DNA of 34,665 nucleotides from contig JAFSHB010000072.1 in NCBI GenBank assembly GCA_017440525.1, positions 1-34,665 on the forward strand. The letters run 5' to 3'. This stretch comes from Oscillospiraceae bacterium (GTDB lineage: Bacteria; Bacillota; Clostridia; Oscillospirales; Oscillospiraceae). Each line of letters starts with the position of its first letter. The first letter of the stretch is position 1. The position numbers were made by a program, and so were the translations under genes. The notes beneath the pieces were generated by a model. That model saw only the letters and a program-made list of their open reading frames with translations. It was not told the DNA's origin and searched no databases. Positions 13,993 to 23,523 of this stretch are shown here, one piece after another.

Positions 13993-16900
13993 TTACTGAA
14001 GGACCTTACCGGGACGCAGGGCGTAGAAGTATTCCCATGCGACGCCGGAAACAAGGTCTTTTCTGAGCCAGTCATTGAAGGTAAAGGTCCCCACCGTGCC
14101 TTCGGTGGTCAGGGTCACCTCTGTGCCCGTAGAGGAAATGCTGTTGTTAAACGCCGCTCTTTCCAGAATGCCGGTCTTGGCATCAAAGCACAGCTTGCCG
14201 CGGTAGCTGGTCGTGGCAGACACATTGGTATAGTTGCTGCCGTAGTAGGTGTTGCCGAAAATGAAGGTGTGCTGTCCGTCCAACACGCCCTGATAGACCA
14301 GGACCCAAAGCAGGGCATCGTAGGAGCCGGTGTTCTCGCCCATGATCAGCACATCACCGGGCTGGAGCTCCGCAATGTCCATGGTGTCTGCCGCGTCGGT
14401 CAGGCGGTCACCGTCTGCATCCACGATCCAACTGCCGCCGTAGAAGCCATCCACCATCATCAGCGCCGTTTCATAGGTCACACCGTTTACTGTAAGGTAG
14501 CCGTTTTCCGCCGTGCGCAGCATATAGCTTCTTCCTGTCGGGGTAAAGACGGAGCCGTTGGAGTCCAGTCTCTGGAAGGGCTGGGCCAGCACAGATGCCG
14601 CGGTCAGACCGCCGTTGAACTTTTCCACAAGGCCGTCCAGACCGATGGCGGCATAAATGGTATCGGCAAAGTGTACCGGGCGCTGGCGGCTGTTGGCAGC
14701 TGCCGTCATGGAGCCTTTGTGATAGGTCAGAGCCTGCAGATCGCTGATCTGTGCATCTGTCAGCGCACGCGTTTCGGGCTCCGTCACCTCTGTTCTGGCG
14801 GCACCGCACAGGGTGCAGGTGTAGGTCACGGCATCGGGGCTCACAGTACCCGCATCCCAGGTATGCTCGGAGACCGTCCTTTCACCGCACTGGGCGCAGG
14901 TGAAGGTGTGGGTGCCGTCGCTGTTGTCGGTATAAGCGCCTTCGCAGGTGTGGGGATCATCGGATCGGACCGTGCCGCAGACAGAACAGGTGTCGCCGTC
15001 CCATGTGTGGGAGCCGTGGCCCATGACCTTGCAGGGGCGGATGGCGTAGAAGTATTCCCACTGGATGCCGGAGACGGGATCGTTCAGCAGAAGGTCGTTG
15101 AAGGAGCATGCGCCCACGCCCTTTTCCATGGTCAGCTCCACCACCGAGCCTGCGCCGGTCAGCGAAGCATCGAACAGCACCTCGGTCAGGAGCTGGGTCC
15201 GGGCGTCAAAGCGCAGATGGCCGCGATAGGAGATGGAGCTTGCCGCCACATTGGTGTAGGTGCCACCATAGTAGGAGCTGCCGAAGAGGAAGCTGTGTGT
15301 ACCATCGATCACGCCCTGATAGACCAGCGTCCACAGGACCGCTTCAAATTTGGCGCTGTTCTCACCCATGAGGATCACATCGCCGGGCTGCAGTCTGGCG
15401 ATATCCATGGTGCTGCCTCTGTCGGTCAGACGGATGCCGTCCGCATCCACGATCCAGGGACCGCCGTAGAAGCCGTCCACCACCATGGATGCCACCTGAT
15501 AGGCCGTGCTGCCATCGGTGAGATAGCCGTTGGCTTCCGTTCGCAGGACATATGTACGGTCATAGTTGCCATAGTCGGTGCTGTCACTGGTCAGCTTGAA
15601 GGCCTGCGCCAGTACACCGGCTGCCGTGTAGCTGTTGAAGTTTTCGATCAGGCCGTCCATGCAGATGGCGGCATAGATCGTATCGGCATAGTAGGGCGGT
15701 GTCTGGCGATTGTTGGCCGCGGCGGACATATTGCCCTTCTTGTAGGTGAAGCTCTGCAGGAGCGCGGTCTGCTCCGCAGTCAGACCGCCTACCTCTGTTT
15801 TCGATGCGCCGCAGGCGGTGCAGGTGTAGACCATCTCGGTGCTGTCGCCTTCGCCGTCATCCCATGTATGGGCCTCCTGCCTGGTCGTACCGCAAAGGCC
15901 GCAGGTCAGCGTGTGGGTGCCGTTGCCGTTGTCGGCAGCGTTTTCATTCCAGCTATGGTCGGTCGTCTTGTCCAGGACCTTGATCTTGGTGGCTCCGCAG
16001 CCGTCATCCAGACAAATATAGGTCATCTCGCCCTCTTCTGCGCAGGTGGGTGCCTTGGTGAGGGTGCCGTCATCCCAAGTGTGGGCAGCCTTCAGATCGG
16101 CGGCCTGAGAGGGGCGCAGGGCGAAGAACAGCTCGTTGGTCTGCAGGAAGCTGTTCCAAAGCTGCTGCTTGGCGGCGCTCCCCTTAAGGATCTGGTAGCT
16201 GCCGTCTGCATTGCAGATCAGGAGCGTGTCATCTCCTGCATAGACCATGACCTGTGCGCCGGTGACTGCTCCGTTTGCAGTATCACAGTTGACGATGATA
16301 TCGCCGGGCTCCAGATAGTCGAAGCGGAACTCGGAGATGGTGGAGCCGATGGCGTCATCGCCTGTGAAGAACAGGTAGCCGCCGTAGTAGGTGTCGATCA
16401 GCATCCTGCTGATGGGAGAATCGCTCTGCTTCCGCATGAATACATCGATGGGATCCATTTCCTCATAGCGGGTGCTGGGGTTGCGGATCGCGCCGATGGC
16501 CTTGGTCCAGACGAACAGCTCCTCCACCGCATCGGAAACAGCAGGCAGCTCCAGCTTGGTCTCTGCCGCCTCATAGATCTTTTCTGCGAAGGCCAGACCG
16601 GTGCCGAAGTCCCAGCTCGCAGTGCTCTTGGCGAGCTCCTTCAGGGTCATGGCGGCAAATTCATTCATCTTTTCGCCGCCCACCCGGTTGGAGATGGTGT
16701 TGGAGGGGATATCCGCCACGAAGCCGCCGCCATTGACGATCAGATCGCCGATCTGGGCTGTGACCTTCACGGTGTAGGAGGGCGTTACCGTCTTGCCTGC
16801 GGCCAGATCCAGGGTCCAACGGATCGTACCGGTGGCTTCGTCATATACACCGCCCTCGGTGGCGGAAACGAACTGTGTTCCCGCAGGGACAGTCTCAGTG

Positions 16901-18957
16901 ACGACCAGAGCTTCATAGGAGACCCCTGTATAGGCGGGATCTGCCACCTGTTTGGCGACCATGTATTTGGTGTTGCTGGACATATTGGAGATCTTGACGC
17001 TGTAGGTCAGTGCCTGTCCCACGGAAGCCGTGCCGAAGGGGGTGATGTCCACCGTGCGGTCGATCTCCATGCCGGGGTACGCCAGTCGGCTGATGGTATC
17101 TTCCGGCATGGTGAAGCTCAGATCGCGGACAAGGTCGTTGGAAAGATCGCCGTCGGTGTCCCTGGTCACAAGGAACTCATTGGGGCGGAACACGATCAAG
17201 CGGCCTGTATTGGCTCTCGTCTTGAGCCAGGAGGTATCTTCACAGTTCAGAGGGGATACGCCATAGACAGCACCGGAGTCCTCGTGGTTCAGCACACCGG
17301 TGGTGGGCTGGTACTTGGTGCCGTTGCAGTGGAGCACCTTGCCGTTGCCGGCATAGATCAGCGCGTGGCCCTTGTCCACCAGCACATCGCCGGGGCGGAG
17401 CATGGTCTCCCAGTTGAGGAAATATTCAAAGACCTCTTCCTTGGTATCCACGAAGTGGGGAGAATCGGGCACGCCGAACTGCCGCTCCTCGTCTGTGAAG
17501 GCAAGGCTCTGCCAGCGGACGAGGCAGGAGTCGATGTCCTCCTCATCGGAGAGCCGGATCTGATCCTCTGCATGGAGCCACATATCCAGCGTGACGACCT
17601 CCAGAGAGCTCTCCGCATAGAAGATATGGTGGTCGAGGGCCTCCTCATAGACCTTCCACACATAGTCGGAGCAGACGGAGTTGATCTCGGTGTGGGAGGT
17701 GCCTTTTTCCAGAGAGCCGTCCTCCGTCACGAGGAACTTGCCGCCGTAGTATTTGCCCACAGCACCCAGCTCCATGGAGTCATACTGGATCTTATCTTTT
17801 TTGAGGAGATAGTCCCAGGAGACTTCTTCTAATGCCGCTTCCAGATCGGCTCTTGTCAAAAGCTCCACGCCTGCCGCCACGGTCTTTTCCCTGGTCGCGC
17901 CGCAGTTTTCGTCAAGACAGGTGTAGACGATCGTGCCGATCTCTGTATCAGTGGCGGCCTTGGTCAGCTCGCCGGTGTTCCAGTCATGGGTCTCGATCCC
18001 GTTTTTGTCGGTCAGGTAGAGATAGGCGGAGCGGAAGAACCGCATGATGCTGTCGTACAGACCGTGGGTGTCAGAGGCTGCCGCACGAGCATTGTAGCTC
18101 TCCACGGAGTCGGTGGCAGAGCCGTGGATGGAGCCGTCGGCGTTATACACCGTGACGGTCACAGGACAGTCGGAATCTGCCAGAACGATATCATCCACCA
18201 CCACGCGGTAGATATCGGCGGTATAGCGAAGGATCGCACTGCCCTCTACACGGATATCATGCTTCTTTCCATCATAGCCGGTGAAGGAAACGGTGGCATA
18301 CATGGAGGAGACATCCTTGCCCTTCATGCCGCTGAAGAACATATTGAACAAGATGCGGTCCTCCAGGGACAGGTTGGAGCCGTAGCAGTTCTCGCCCTTG
18401 ATCTGACCGTTGATGCAGGAGACGGTGTCGGTGGCCAGCGCCTTCTGCGCTTCGGTCAGCAGGCCGTTGGCGGGATCTGCGGTATTGTAGCGGAAGTGAG
18501 CCTGTGCCGCCGCGCCGTAGTTCAGCATATCCACCACCATGGTCTTGACCAGATCGGTGGAGGTGTCTGCGTCCAGCGCACGCATGGCATAGCCGCGGAC
18601 ACTGTCGGTGTAGACCTTGCTCAGGGCGTTGCCGTCTGCATCGAAGATCTGCACCGCCAGCTCATCTGCCATCTGCTTTGCAGCTACATGGCAGGTGACC
18701 TTATGGTAGATGCTGTTGAAAGGCTCGATGGCGGCTGTGGCAGCAGTGCCGTTGTGGACGATCGTTGCGGTACAGCCGTCTGTGACCTTCAGGTCGGTCT
18801 TTTTGATAAAGAAATTGATGGACAGCTCGTTGCCCAGCGTCATATTGGCGCCTGCCAGCGTGAACAGTCCTTCCTCTGCCAGAGCCGGTGTGACACAGCC
18901 CATGCAGAGCACGAGGGCCAACAGCAGGCAGAGGATCCCTTTCCATGTATGTTTCAT
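13993..18957 (-). CDS. Giant secreted multidomain protein with NlpC/P60-like and degenerate related units
   Basis: A 1654-residue exported protein with a signal peptide ending ALA-EE near residue 28. In order: an N-terminal beta-rich domain (about 30-320); an HDW...CxxNCG ribbon module (about 325-370); unit 1 (about 385-610) with VCSDYV at C429 and GHALIYAGNG at H531, the candidate Cys/His of an NlpC/P60-type hydrolase; a DUF11-like beta-sandwich (about 632-758); unit 2 (about 765-955); HTWDDG/CxxCG ribbon repeats (about 957-1060); unit 3 (about 1065-1310); ribbons (about 1312-1395); unit 4 (about 1400-1654). The units share YGG, L-x-PGD, an (I/V)Y-x-G strand and a final F-x-x-RP. Units 2-4 lack the His and so are probably not enzymes. 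No LPxTG motif or C-terminal membrane helix is present. A cell-surface or matrix function is likely; substrate unknown. Divergent from an AraC regulator. Confidence 0.85.
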   Translation of the reverse strand: MKHTWKGILCLLLALVLCMGCVTPALAEEGLFTLAGANMTLGNELSINFFIKKTDLKVTDGCTATIVHNGTAATAAIEPFNSIYHKVTCHVAAKQMADELAVQIFDADGNALSKVYTDSVRGYAMRALDADTSTDLVKTMVVDMLNYGAAAQAHFRYNTADPANGLLTEAQKALATDTVSCINGQIKGENCYGSNLSLEDRILFNMFFSGMKGKDVSSMYATVSFTGYDGKKHDIRVEGSAILRYTADIYRVVVDDIVLADSDCPVTVTVYNADGSIHGSATDSVESYNARAAASDTHGLYDSIMRFFRSAYLYLTDKNGIETHDWNTGELTKAATDTEIGTIVYTCLDENCGATREKTVAAGVELLTRADLEAALEEVSWDYLLKKDKIQYDSMELGAVGKYYGGKFLVTEDGSLEKGTSHTEINSVCSDYVWKVYEEALDHHIFYAESSLEVVTLDMWLHAEDQIRLSDEEDIDSCLVRWQSLAFTDEERQFGVPDSPHFVDTKEEVFEYFLNWETMLRPGDVLVDKGHALIYAGNGKVLHCNGTKYQPTTGVLNHEDSGAVYGVSPLNCEDTSWLKTRANTGRLIVFRPNEFLVTRDTDGDLSNDLVRDLSFTMPEDTISRLAYPGMEIDRTVDITPFGTASVGQALTYSVKISNMSSNTKYMVAKQVADPAYTGVSYEALVVTETVPAGTQFVSATEGGVYDEATGTIRWTLDLAAGKTVTPSYTVKVTAQIGDLIVNGGGFVADIPSNTISNRVGGEKMNEFAAMTLKELAKSTASWDFGTGLAFAEKIYEAAETKLELPAVSDAVEELFVWTKAIGAIRNPSTRYEEMDPIDVFMRKQSDSPISRMLIDTYYGGYLFFTGDDAIGSTISEFRFDYLEPGDIIVNCDTANGAVTGAQVMVYAGDDTLLICNADGSYQILKGSAAKQQLWNSFLQTNELFFALRPSQAADLKAAHTWDDGTLTKAPTCAEEGEMTYICLDDGCGATKIKVLDKTTDHSWNENAADNGNGTHTLTCGLCGTTRQEAHTWDDGEGDSTEMVYTCTACGASKTEVGGLTAEQTALLQSFTYKKGNMSAAANNRQTPPYYADTIYAAICMDGLIENFNSYTAAGVLAQAFKLTSDSTDYGNYDRTYVLRTEANGYLTDGSTAYQVASMVVDGFYGGPWIVDADGIRLTDRGSTMDIARLQPGDVILMGENSAKFEAVLWTLVYQGVIDGTHSFLFGSSYYGGTYTNVAASSISYRGHLRFDARTQLLTEVLFDASLTGAGSVVELTMEKGVGACSFNDLLLNDPVSGIQWEYFYAIRPCKVMGHGSHTWDGDTCSVCGTVRSDDPHTCEGAYTDNSDGTHTFTCAQCGERTVSEHTWDAGTVSPDAVTYTCTLCGAARTEVTEPETRALTDAQISDLQALTYHKGSMTAAANSRQRPVHFADTIYAAIGLDGLVEKFNGGLTAASVLAQPFQRLDSNGSVFTPTGRSYMLRTAENGYLTVNGVTYETALMMVDGFYGGSWIVDADGDRLTDAADTMDIAELQPGDVLIMGENTGSYDALLWVLVYQGVLDGQHTFIFGNTYYGSNYTNVSATTSYRGKLCFDAKTGILERAAFNNSISSTGTEVTLTTEGTVGTFTFNDWLRKDLVSGVAWEYFYALRPGKVLQ

Positions 18958-19021
18958 AGTACTGCTCCTTTTCTGTAGGTTTTTCTGCCTATAGGATACA
19001 GGAAAAAATTTGCTGTTGCTA

Positions 19022-19051
19022 TTGTATAACTTGATGTTATCATGGTATAAT
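19022..19051 (+). promoter_or_regulatory. Promoter of the AraC-type regulator gene
   Basis: TTGTAT (19022-19027), 18-base spacer, TATAAT (19046-19051), about 25 nt before the start codon. A small inverted repeat ATAAC/GTTAT lies in the spacer and may be an operator. Confidence 0.65.
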
Positions 19052-19076
19052 ATGACTGTTTTGAGGAGGTGATCCT

Positions 19077-19910
19077 ATGGGGCTCAATTACCAGATCATG
19101 CTCAAGCAGAACCTGCAGGATCTGAATCCGTTATTTATCGGTGAAGCGTACTGTCCGGCAGGTGTGCGTGAGATCGCCAGCGCCAGGAATTGCTCTGTGC
19201 TCTACCGCATCCGCCAAGGCAGCGGTACGGTGCGGATCAAGAATGTGGACTATCCCGTGCGCGAGGGGGAGTTCTTTCTGGTCCCTGTGGGACAGCTGGC
19301 GGATATCTTCGCAGGTGCGGACGGCTGGACCTTCCAATGGATCGGCTTCAATGGGGCGCTGGCCTATGATTTTCTCCAGCTCCCCACGGTGTTCACCCTG
19401 CCGGAAGGGGTCGCGGCACAGCTCTACGATCTGCAAGATCCCTGCGAGAATATCGGCTCCCGGGTCAGCAGCGATCTGCTTCTGATCCATTCTGTGCTGA
19501 CGAAGCCCAAGCCTGACCGCACAGATCATGTACAGCGTGTGGTGGACAGGATCCTATCCTCCTATATGTTCAAGCTCTCTGTGGAGGAGATGGCAAGGGA
19601 GATGGGCATCAACAGCTGCCATCTGAGCCGCCTGTTCACCAAAAAGATGGGATGCAGCATCCGCCAGTATCTGCTGACGATCCGGATCTCCAATGCCAAG
19701 AACCATCTGGTCCGGGGCTATTCGGTCAAGGAGACGGCCCTGCTCTGCGGCTTCAACGATACCGCCAATTTCTCCAAGCTCTTCAAAAAGGAGACGGGCT
19801 TTTCCCCCTACCGCTGGCTGTGTGAGATGCAGGATTGGGCCGTGGACCGCGCGCCCACCTCGGTCTATCCGCCGCCCCGCAGCTTCCCCTTGGAGAAACA
19901 GGAGACTTAG
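19077..19910 (+). CDS. AraC-family transcriptional regulator
   Basis: A 277-residue regulator: an N-terminal cupin-type sensing domain (about 15-130, with GSGTVRI, REGEFFLVPVGQ and WTFQWIGFNG) and a C-terminal double helix-turn-helix (about 155-260). The second domain shows SVEEMAREMGINSCHLSRLFTKKMGCSI and the classic ETALLCGFNDTANFSKLFKKETG, FSPYRW. The cupin suggests a sugar-like effector. It has a GAGGAGGTGAT site. It is transcribed away from the giant secreted protein across a 119-bp gap, so that gene is the first candidate target. Regulation of the corrinoid/sugar locus 10 kb away is possible but unsupported. Confidence 0.93.
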   Translation: MGLNYQIMLKQNLQDLNPLFIGEAYCPAGVREIASARNCSVLYRIRQGSGTVRIKNVDYPVREGEFFLVPVGQLADIFAGADGWTFQWIGFNGALAYDFLQLPTVFTLPEGVAAQLYDLQDPCENIGSRVSSDLLLIHSVLTKPKPDRTDHVQRVVDRILSSYMFKLSVEEMAREMGINSCHLSRLFTKKMGCSIRQYLLTIRISNAKNHLVRGYSVKETALLCGFNDTANFSKLFKKETGFSPYRWLCEMQDWAVDRAPTSVYPPPRSFPLEKQET

Positions 19911-19926
19911 GGTCGGAAGAAATTTG

Positions 19927-19955
19927 TATACAAATCCGGTTTTCTGTGATATAAT
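19927..19955 (+). promoter_or_regulatory. Promoter of the RNase J gene with a long leader
   Basis: TATAAT (19950-19955) preceded by TATACA (19927-19932) at 17 bases. Transcription from here gives a leader of about 185 nt before the TTG start. Confidence 0.6.
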
Positions 19956-19966
19956 AAAATAGACCC

Positions 19967-20001
19967 CATCCGGAGCTTGGCCGGATGAGAAGCATTTTTT
20001 C
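19967..20001 (+). other. Hairpin plus T-run in the RNase J leader
   Basis: CATCCGG (19967-19973) pairs with CCGGATG (19981-19987); a run of six T follows at about 19995-20000 after an 8-nt gap. It lies just after the promoter, so it could act as a weak attenuator or simply be a 5' stabilising structure. The rest of the leader to 20145 shows no gene. Confidence 0.4.
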
Positions 20002-20145
20002 TGTGTCAGAGGCAGGAAAACAGACAAGTTCATAGGCGGCACACAGATCTTACAAAGAGGCGAGACGGGGCTTTCTTTCGACAGATCTCGTGGGCCTTGG
20101 TCGTTGTTGTCTTTTTTAGTATCTATCGTAATAGGAGTGAAAAAA

Positions 20146-21801
20146 TTGAGCGAAAAACTGAAGATTATCTCTCTGGGCGGCCTCAATGAGATCGGCAAGA
20201 ATCTGACCGTTCTGGAATACGGCAGAGACATCATCATCGTGGACTGCGGCATGGGTTTCCCGGAAGATGACATGTACGGTATCGACTCTGTCATTGCCGA
20301 TACCACCTATCTTGTGAAAAACAAAGAGCGCATCCGCGGTATGTTCATCACCCACGGTCATGAGGACCATATCGGCGGCATCCCCTATGCCCTGCAGAAC
20401 TTCCGCACCACCATCCACGGCACCGGTCTGACGCTGGGCCTCGTCAAGCGCAAGCTGGAGGAATTCGGCCTTGAGCAGAAGGTCAAAATGATCACCCACA
20501 AGGCCGGCGATGTGGTCAAGGCAGGCAACTTCCAGGTGGAGTTCATCCATGTGAACCATTCCATCGCCGATGCCGTTGCCTTTGCGATCAGGACCCCTGT
20601 TGGCACCGTGGTCATGACAGGCGACTTTAAGATCGACTCCATGGCCGAGCGGGGCATCATGGATCTTGGCCGCATGGGCGAGCTGGGCAAGGAGGGCGTG
20701 CTGGCGCTGCTGTGCGATTCCACCAATGTGGAGCGTCCCGGCTATGCCACCTCCGAAAACACCGTGATGCAGGGGCTGGACCGCCAGTTCAAGGACTGCG
20801 ACCAGCGCATCATCATCACCACCTTTGCTTCCAATGCAGACCGTCTGCAGAACATCATCAATGTGGCCCATAAATACGGCAGAAAGGTCGCTGTCACAGG
20901 CCGCAGCATGGAAAATGTCATCAAGGTCTCCACGGAGCTTGGCTATCTGAAGCTGCCTCCCAGGACCCTGGTGGACATCTCCACCATCAAGAGCCTGCCC
21001 AAGAATAAGGTGGTGGTCGTCTCCACCGGCTCTCAGGGCGAGAATATGTCCGCCCTCTACCGTATGGCCTTCACCGGGCATAAGCAGGTGGAGGTCCAGC
21101 CCGGCGACCGTGTGATCATCTCTGCCTCTGCCATCCCCGGCAACGAGAAGGCGGTCAGCAAGATCATCAACGAGCTCTACCGCAAGGGTGCGGATGTGGT
21201 GTGCGATAAGCACGCCGAGCTCCATGCCTCCGGCCATGCCGGGCAGGAGGAGCTGAAGATCCTCCATGCGCTGCTGAAGCCCAAGTTCTTTATCCCCGTC
21301 CACGGCGAACAGCGCCATCTGCAGGCCCATTCCAGACTGGCCCAGTCCATGGGCATGGATCCCAAGAATATCTTTATCTCCGATATCGGCCGTGTGATCG
21401 AGCTGACCAAGACCACCTGTAAGCTGACAGGCACCGTGCCCGCGGGCCGCATCCTTGTGGACGGCACCGGCGTGGGCGATGTGGGCAGCGTGGTCCTGCG
21501 TGACCGCAAGCATCTGGCGCAGGACGGCATGCTGGTCGTGGTGGTGAACCTGTCCTCCGAGGATGGCAGTGTCATCTCCGGCCCCGATATCATCACCAGA
21601 GGCTTCGTGTATGTCAAGGAATCCGAGGACCTGATGGAAGAGCTACGGATCATCGCCGCCCACGCCATCGACCGCTGTGTCCGCGACGGTGTCCGTGACT
21701 GGAGCTCTCTGAAGGCCGGTATCAAATCGGACCTGTCCGGCTACCTCTTCAAGACCACCAAGCGCAACCCCATGATCTTACCCGTCATCACGGAGATCTG
21801 A
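20146..21801 (+). CDS. rnj: Ribonuclease J (beta-CASP metallo-beta-lactamase)
   Basis: A 551-residue 5'-3' exoribonuclease and endonuclease of RNA decay and processing, of normal RNase J length. The metal motif is H70-G-H72-E-D74-H75, followed by MTGDFKID with its Asp, TTFASNADRLQ, STGSQGEN and the C-terminal PVHGE. I chose the TTG at 20146 because AGGAGTG lies about 8 nt before it and the protein then begins MSEKLKIISLGGLNEIGKN; the ATG-like start at 20104 has no ribosome site. It has its own promoter and a strong terminator, facing a second beta-CASP protein. Confidence 0.95.
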   Translation: MSEKLKIISLGGLNEIGKNLTVLEYGRDIIIVDCGMGFPEDDMYGIDSVIADTTYLVKNKERIRGMFITHGHEDHIGGIPYALQNFRTTIHGTGLTLGLVKRKLEEFGLEQKVKMITHKAGDVVKAGNFQVEFIHVNHSIADAVAFAIRTPVGTVVMTGDFKIDSMAERGIMDLGRMGELGKEGVLALLCDSTNVERPGYATSENTVMQGLDRQFKDCDQRIIITTFASNADRLQNIINVAHKYGRKVAVTGRSMENVIKVSTELGYLKLPPRTLVDISTIKSLPKNKVVVVSTGSQGENMSALYRMAFTGHKQVEVQPGDRVIISASAIPGNEKAVSKIINELYRKGADVVCDKHAELHASGHAGQEELKILHALLKPKFFIPVHGEQRHLQAHSRLAQSMGMDPKNIFISDIGRVIELTKTTCKLTGTVPAGRILVDGTGVGDVGSVVLRDRKHLAQDGMLVVVVNLSSEDGSVISGPDIITRGFVYVKESEDLMEELRIIAAHAIDRCVRDGVRDWSSLKAGIKSDLSGYLFKTTKRNPMILPVITEI

Positions 21802-21840
21802 AAAAACGGAAGCATCCCAAAAGGATGCTTCCGTTTTTTT
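21801..21840. terminator. Bidirectional terminator between rnj and the second beta-CASP gene
   Basis: ACGGAAGCATCC (21806-21817) and GGATGCTTCCGT (21823-21834) form a perfect 12-bp stem with a 5-base loop, with an A-run before and a T-run after, so it works in both directions. Confidence 0.93.
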
Positions 21841-21863
21841 GAATGTCGATATCGTCTGCACAT

Positions 21864-21885
21864 GGGGCGACACATGGGTCGCCCC
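21864..21885. repeat. Palindromic hairpin overlapping the end of the beta-CASP gene
   Basis: GGGGCGAC (21864-21871) and GTCGCCCC (21878-21885) are a perfect inverted repeat around ACATGG; the last base touches the stop codon of the minus gene. It looks like one of the short GC-rich dispersed palindromes common between genes in Oscillospirales. Confidence 0.6.
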
Positions 21886-23480
21886 TACTTTTTTTCATAT
21901 TTATCGCACAGATGATGGATCTGGTCGGTGAATTGGCTGAGCATTTTGTTGGAAAGCCCGCGGCTGTCTTTGATCACTACAGCCAGTCTTCTGCCTGCGG
22001 CAAGCAGCCGCTCGTAAAGATCGTTGGCTCTTGCCGAGCGGGACTTGAGCCTGACGATCTTGCCCTTGGCGATCCATTGCTCTGCGAGAAGATCGTAGGT
22101 ATCGCCGCTGTAGGGTGCAAAGGCGGGGGAGCCGAGGGATCCTTCGATCTTCTTTGCAAGGCCCTCGCAGCCTTCGTCGTCGCCGTGATTCACGAATACC
22201 TGTCGTGGCGGCGTATCCATGCTGCCCAGCCAGTCCAAAAGTATTTTTTGGTCGGCGTGACCGCTGATGCCTGCCATGGTCTCGATCGCGGCGTGGACGG
22301 CGATGGTCTCGCCGAAAAGCTGTACGGAGCTTGTGCCGTCTTGCAGCTTGCGTCCGATGGTCCCCTGTGACTGGTAGCCCACGAACAGGATGGTGGAATC
22401 CTTTCGCCACAGATTGTGCTTCAGATGGTGACGGATGCGGCCTGCTTCACACATGCCGGAAGCGGAGAGGATGACCTTGGGCGTGGGATCGTCGTTGATG
22501 AGCTTGCTCTCATCCGCTGTCACCGACAGCCGCAGATCTTTGAAGCAGATGGGATCGATCCCGCGGCTGAGAAGCTCAAGCGTCTGTTCATCGTAAAAAT
22601 CGGTCAGCCCCGCGGCATAGATACGGGTGGCTTCTACCGCCATGGGAGAATCTACATAAACGGGGAAACCGTCGTGACCATGAATCAGACCCTGCTCCTT
22701 GATCGTGCGGATCAGATACAAAAGCTCCTGCGTTCGTCCTACGGCAAAGGAAGGTATCACCACATTGCCGCCGCGGTCGAAGGTCTGCTGCAGGATGTCT
22801 GTCAATTGATTTACATAATCTGGTCTTGCGCCGTGGAGCCTCGTACCGTAGGTGCTTTCGATCACTGCAAAGTCGCAGTCTTGTGCAGGCTGAGGATCAT
22901 TGATCAGCGGGCGGTCCCGATTTCCAAGGTCTCCGGAGAAAACGATGGAACATTTTTCGCCGTCCTCCTCCAATTCAAAGTAAATGCTCGCAGAGCCCAG
23001 CAGATGACCTGCGTCACGGAAGGTGACACAGATGCCGGGGAAGGCGGAGATCGTCTGCTCATAGGGGTGAGCCATGAACAACTGCAGCGCGGCCTCGGCA
23101 TCAGCCATGGTATAGGGCGGGATGTATCTCGGCCCACCGGAGCGCTCGGCTTTACGGTTTCGCCATTGGGCTTCGGCCTCCTGGATGTGGGCAGAATCCC
23201 GGAGCATGATCTGGCAAAGGCGCTTGGTGGCTTCCGTAGCATAGATCGGGCCTTTGTAGCCCTGCGCGACCAGTGCGGGCAGCTTGCCGGAGTGGTCGAT
23301 GTGGGCGTGGGTCAGAAATACCGCGTCGATCTCATGGGCGGCAATGGGGAGCTCACAGTTTTCGTACATATCCTGTCCCTGCTCCATGCCGCAGTCGATC
23401 AGGATGTTCTTCCCTGCTGCCTGCAAAAGTGTACATGAGCCTGTCACTTCATGGGCCGCACCTAAAAACATCAGCTTCAT
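21885..23480 (-). CDS. MBL-fold beta-CASP protein, YSH1-type RNA-processing exonuclease family
   Basis: A 531-residue protein of the RNA-specific metallo-beta-lactamase group, related to eukaryotic CPSF73/YSH1 and archaeal KH-CPSF but without a KH part. Metal residues: H58-x-H60-x-D62-H63, GDLGN after FSGD, then the beta-CASP signature residues ESTYGTR, SFAVGRTQELL, SASGMCEAGR (motif B) and a C-terminal VNHGD. The last 60 residues or so, Arg/Lys-rich, extend past the core. It likely processes RNA in the cytoplasm. A TGCTATAAT extended -10 lies at 23500-23508 on the minus strand and AAGGAGGG precedes the ATG. Confidence 0.9.
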   Translation of the reverse strand: MKLMFLGAAHEVTGSCTLLQAAGKNILIDCGMEQGQDMYENCELPIAAHEIDAVFLTHAHIDHSGKLPALVAQGYKGPIYATEATKRLCQIMLRDSAHIQEAEAQWRNRKAERSGGPRYIPPYTMADAEAALQLFMAHPYEQTISAFPGICVTFRDAGHLLGSASIYFELEEDGEKCSIVFSGDLGNRDRPLINDPQPAQDCDFAVIESTYGTRLHGARPDYVNQLTDILQQTFDRGGNVVIPSFAVGRTQELLYLIRTIKEQGLIHGHDGFPVYVDSPMAVEATRIYAAGLTDFYDEQTLELLSRGIDPICFKDLRLSVTADESKLINDDPTPKVILSASGMCEAGRIRHHLKHNLWRKDSTILFVGYQSQGTIGRKLQDGTSSVQLFGETIAVHAAIETMAGISGHADQKILLDWLGSMDTPPRQVFVNHGDDEGCEGLAKKIEGSLGSPAFAPYSGDTYDLLAEQWIAKGKIVRLKSRSARANDLYERLLAAGRRLAVVIKDSRGLSNKMLSQFTDQIHHLCDKYEKK

Positions 23481-23523
23481 AGTATCCCTCCTTTCTTCTA
23501 TTATAGCACAGAATCATAAAAAA

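Noticed and set aside
13993..14100. Cell-wall anchor (LPxTG) at the C-terminus of the giant secreted protein
   Set aside because: The protein ends YFYALRPGKVLQ with no sorting motif or membrane helix.
13963..17832. A 1289-codon plus-strand open frame opposite the giant secreted gene
   Set aside because: It has no ribosome site or recognisable domain, is full of low-complexity Gly/Val/His/Gln stretches, and mirrors a GC-rich gene with a clear signal peptide and repeats on the other strand.
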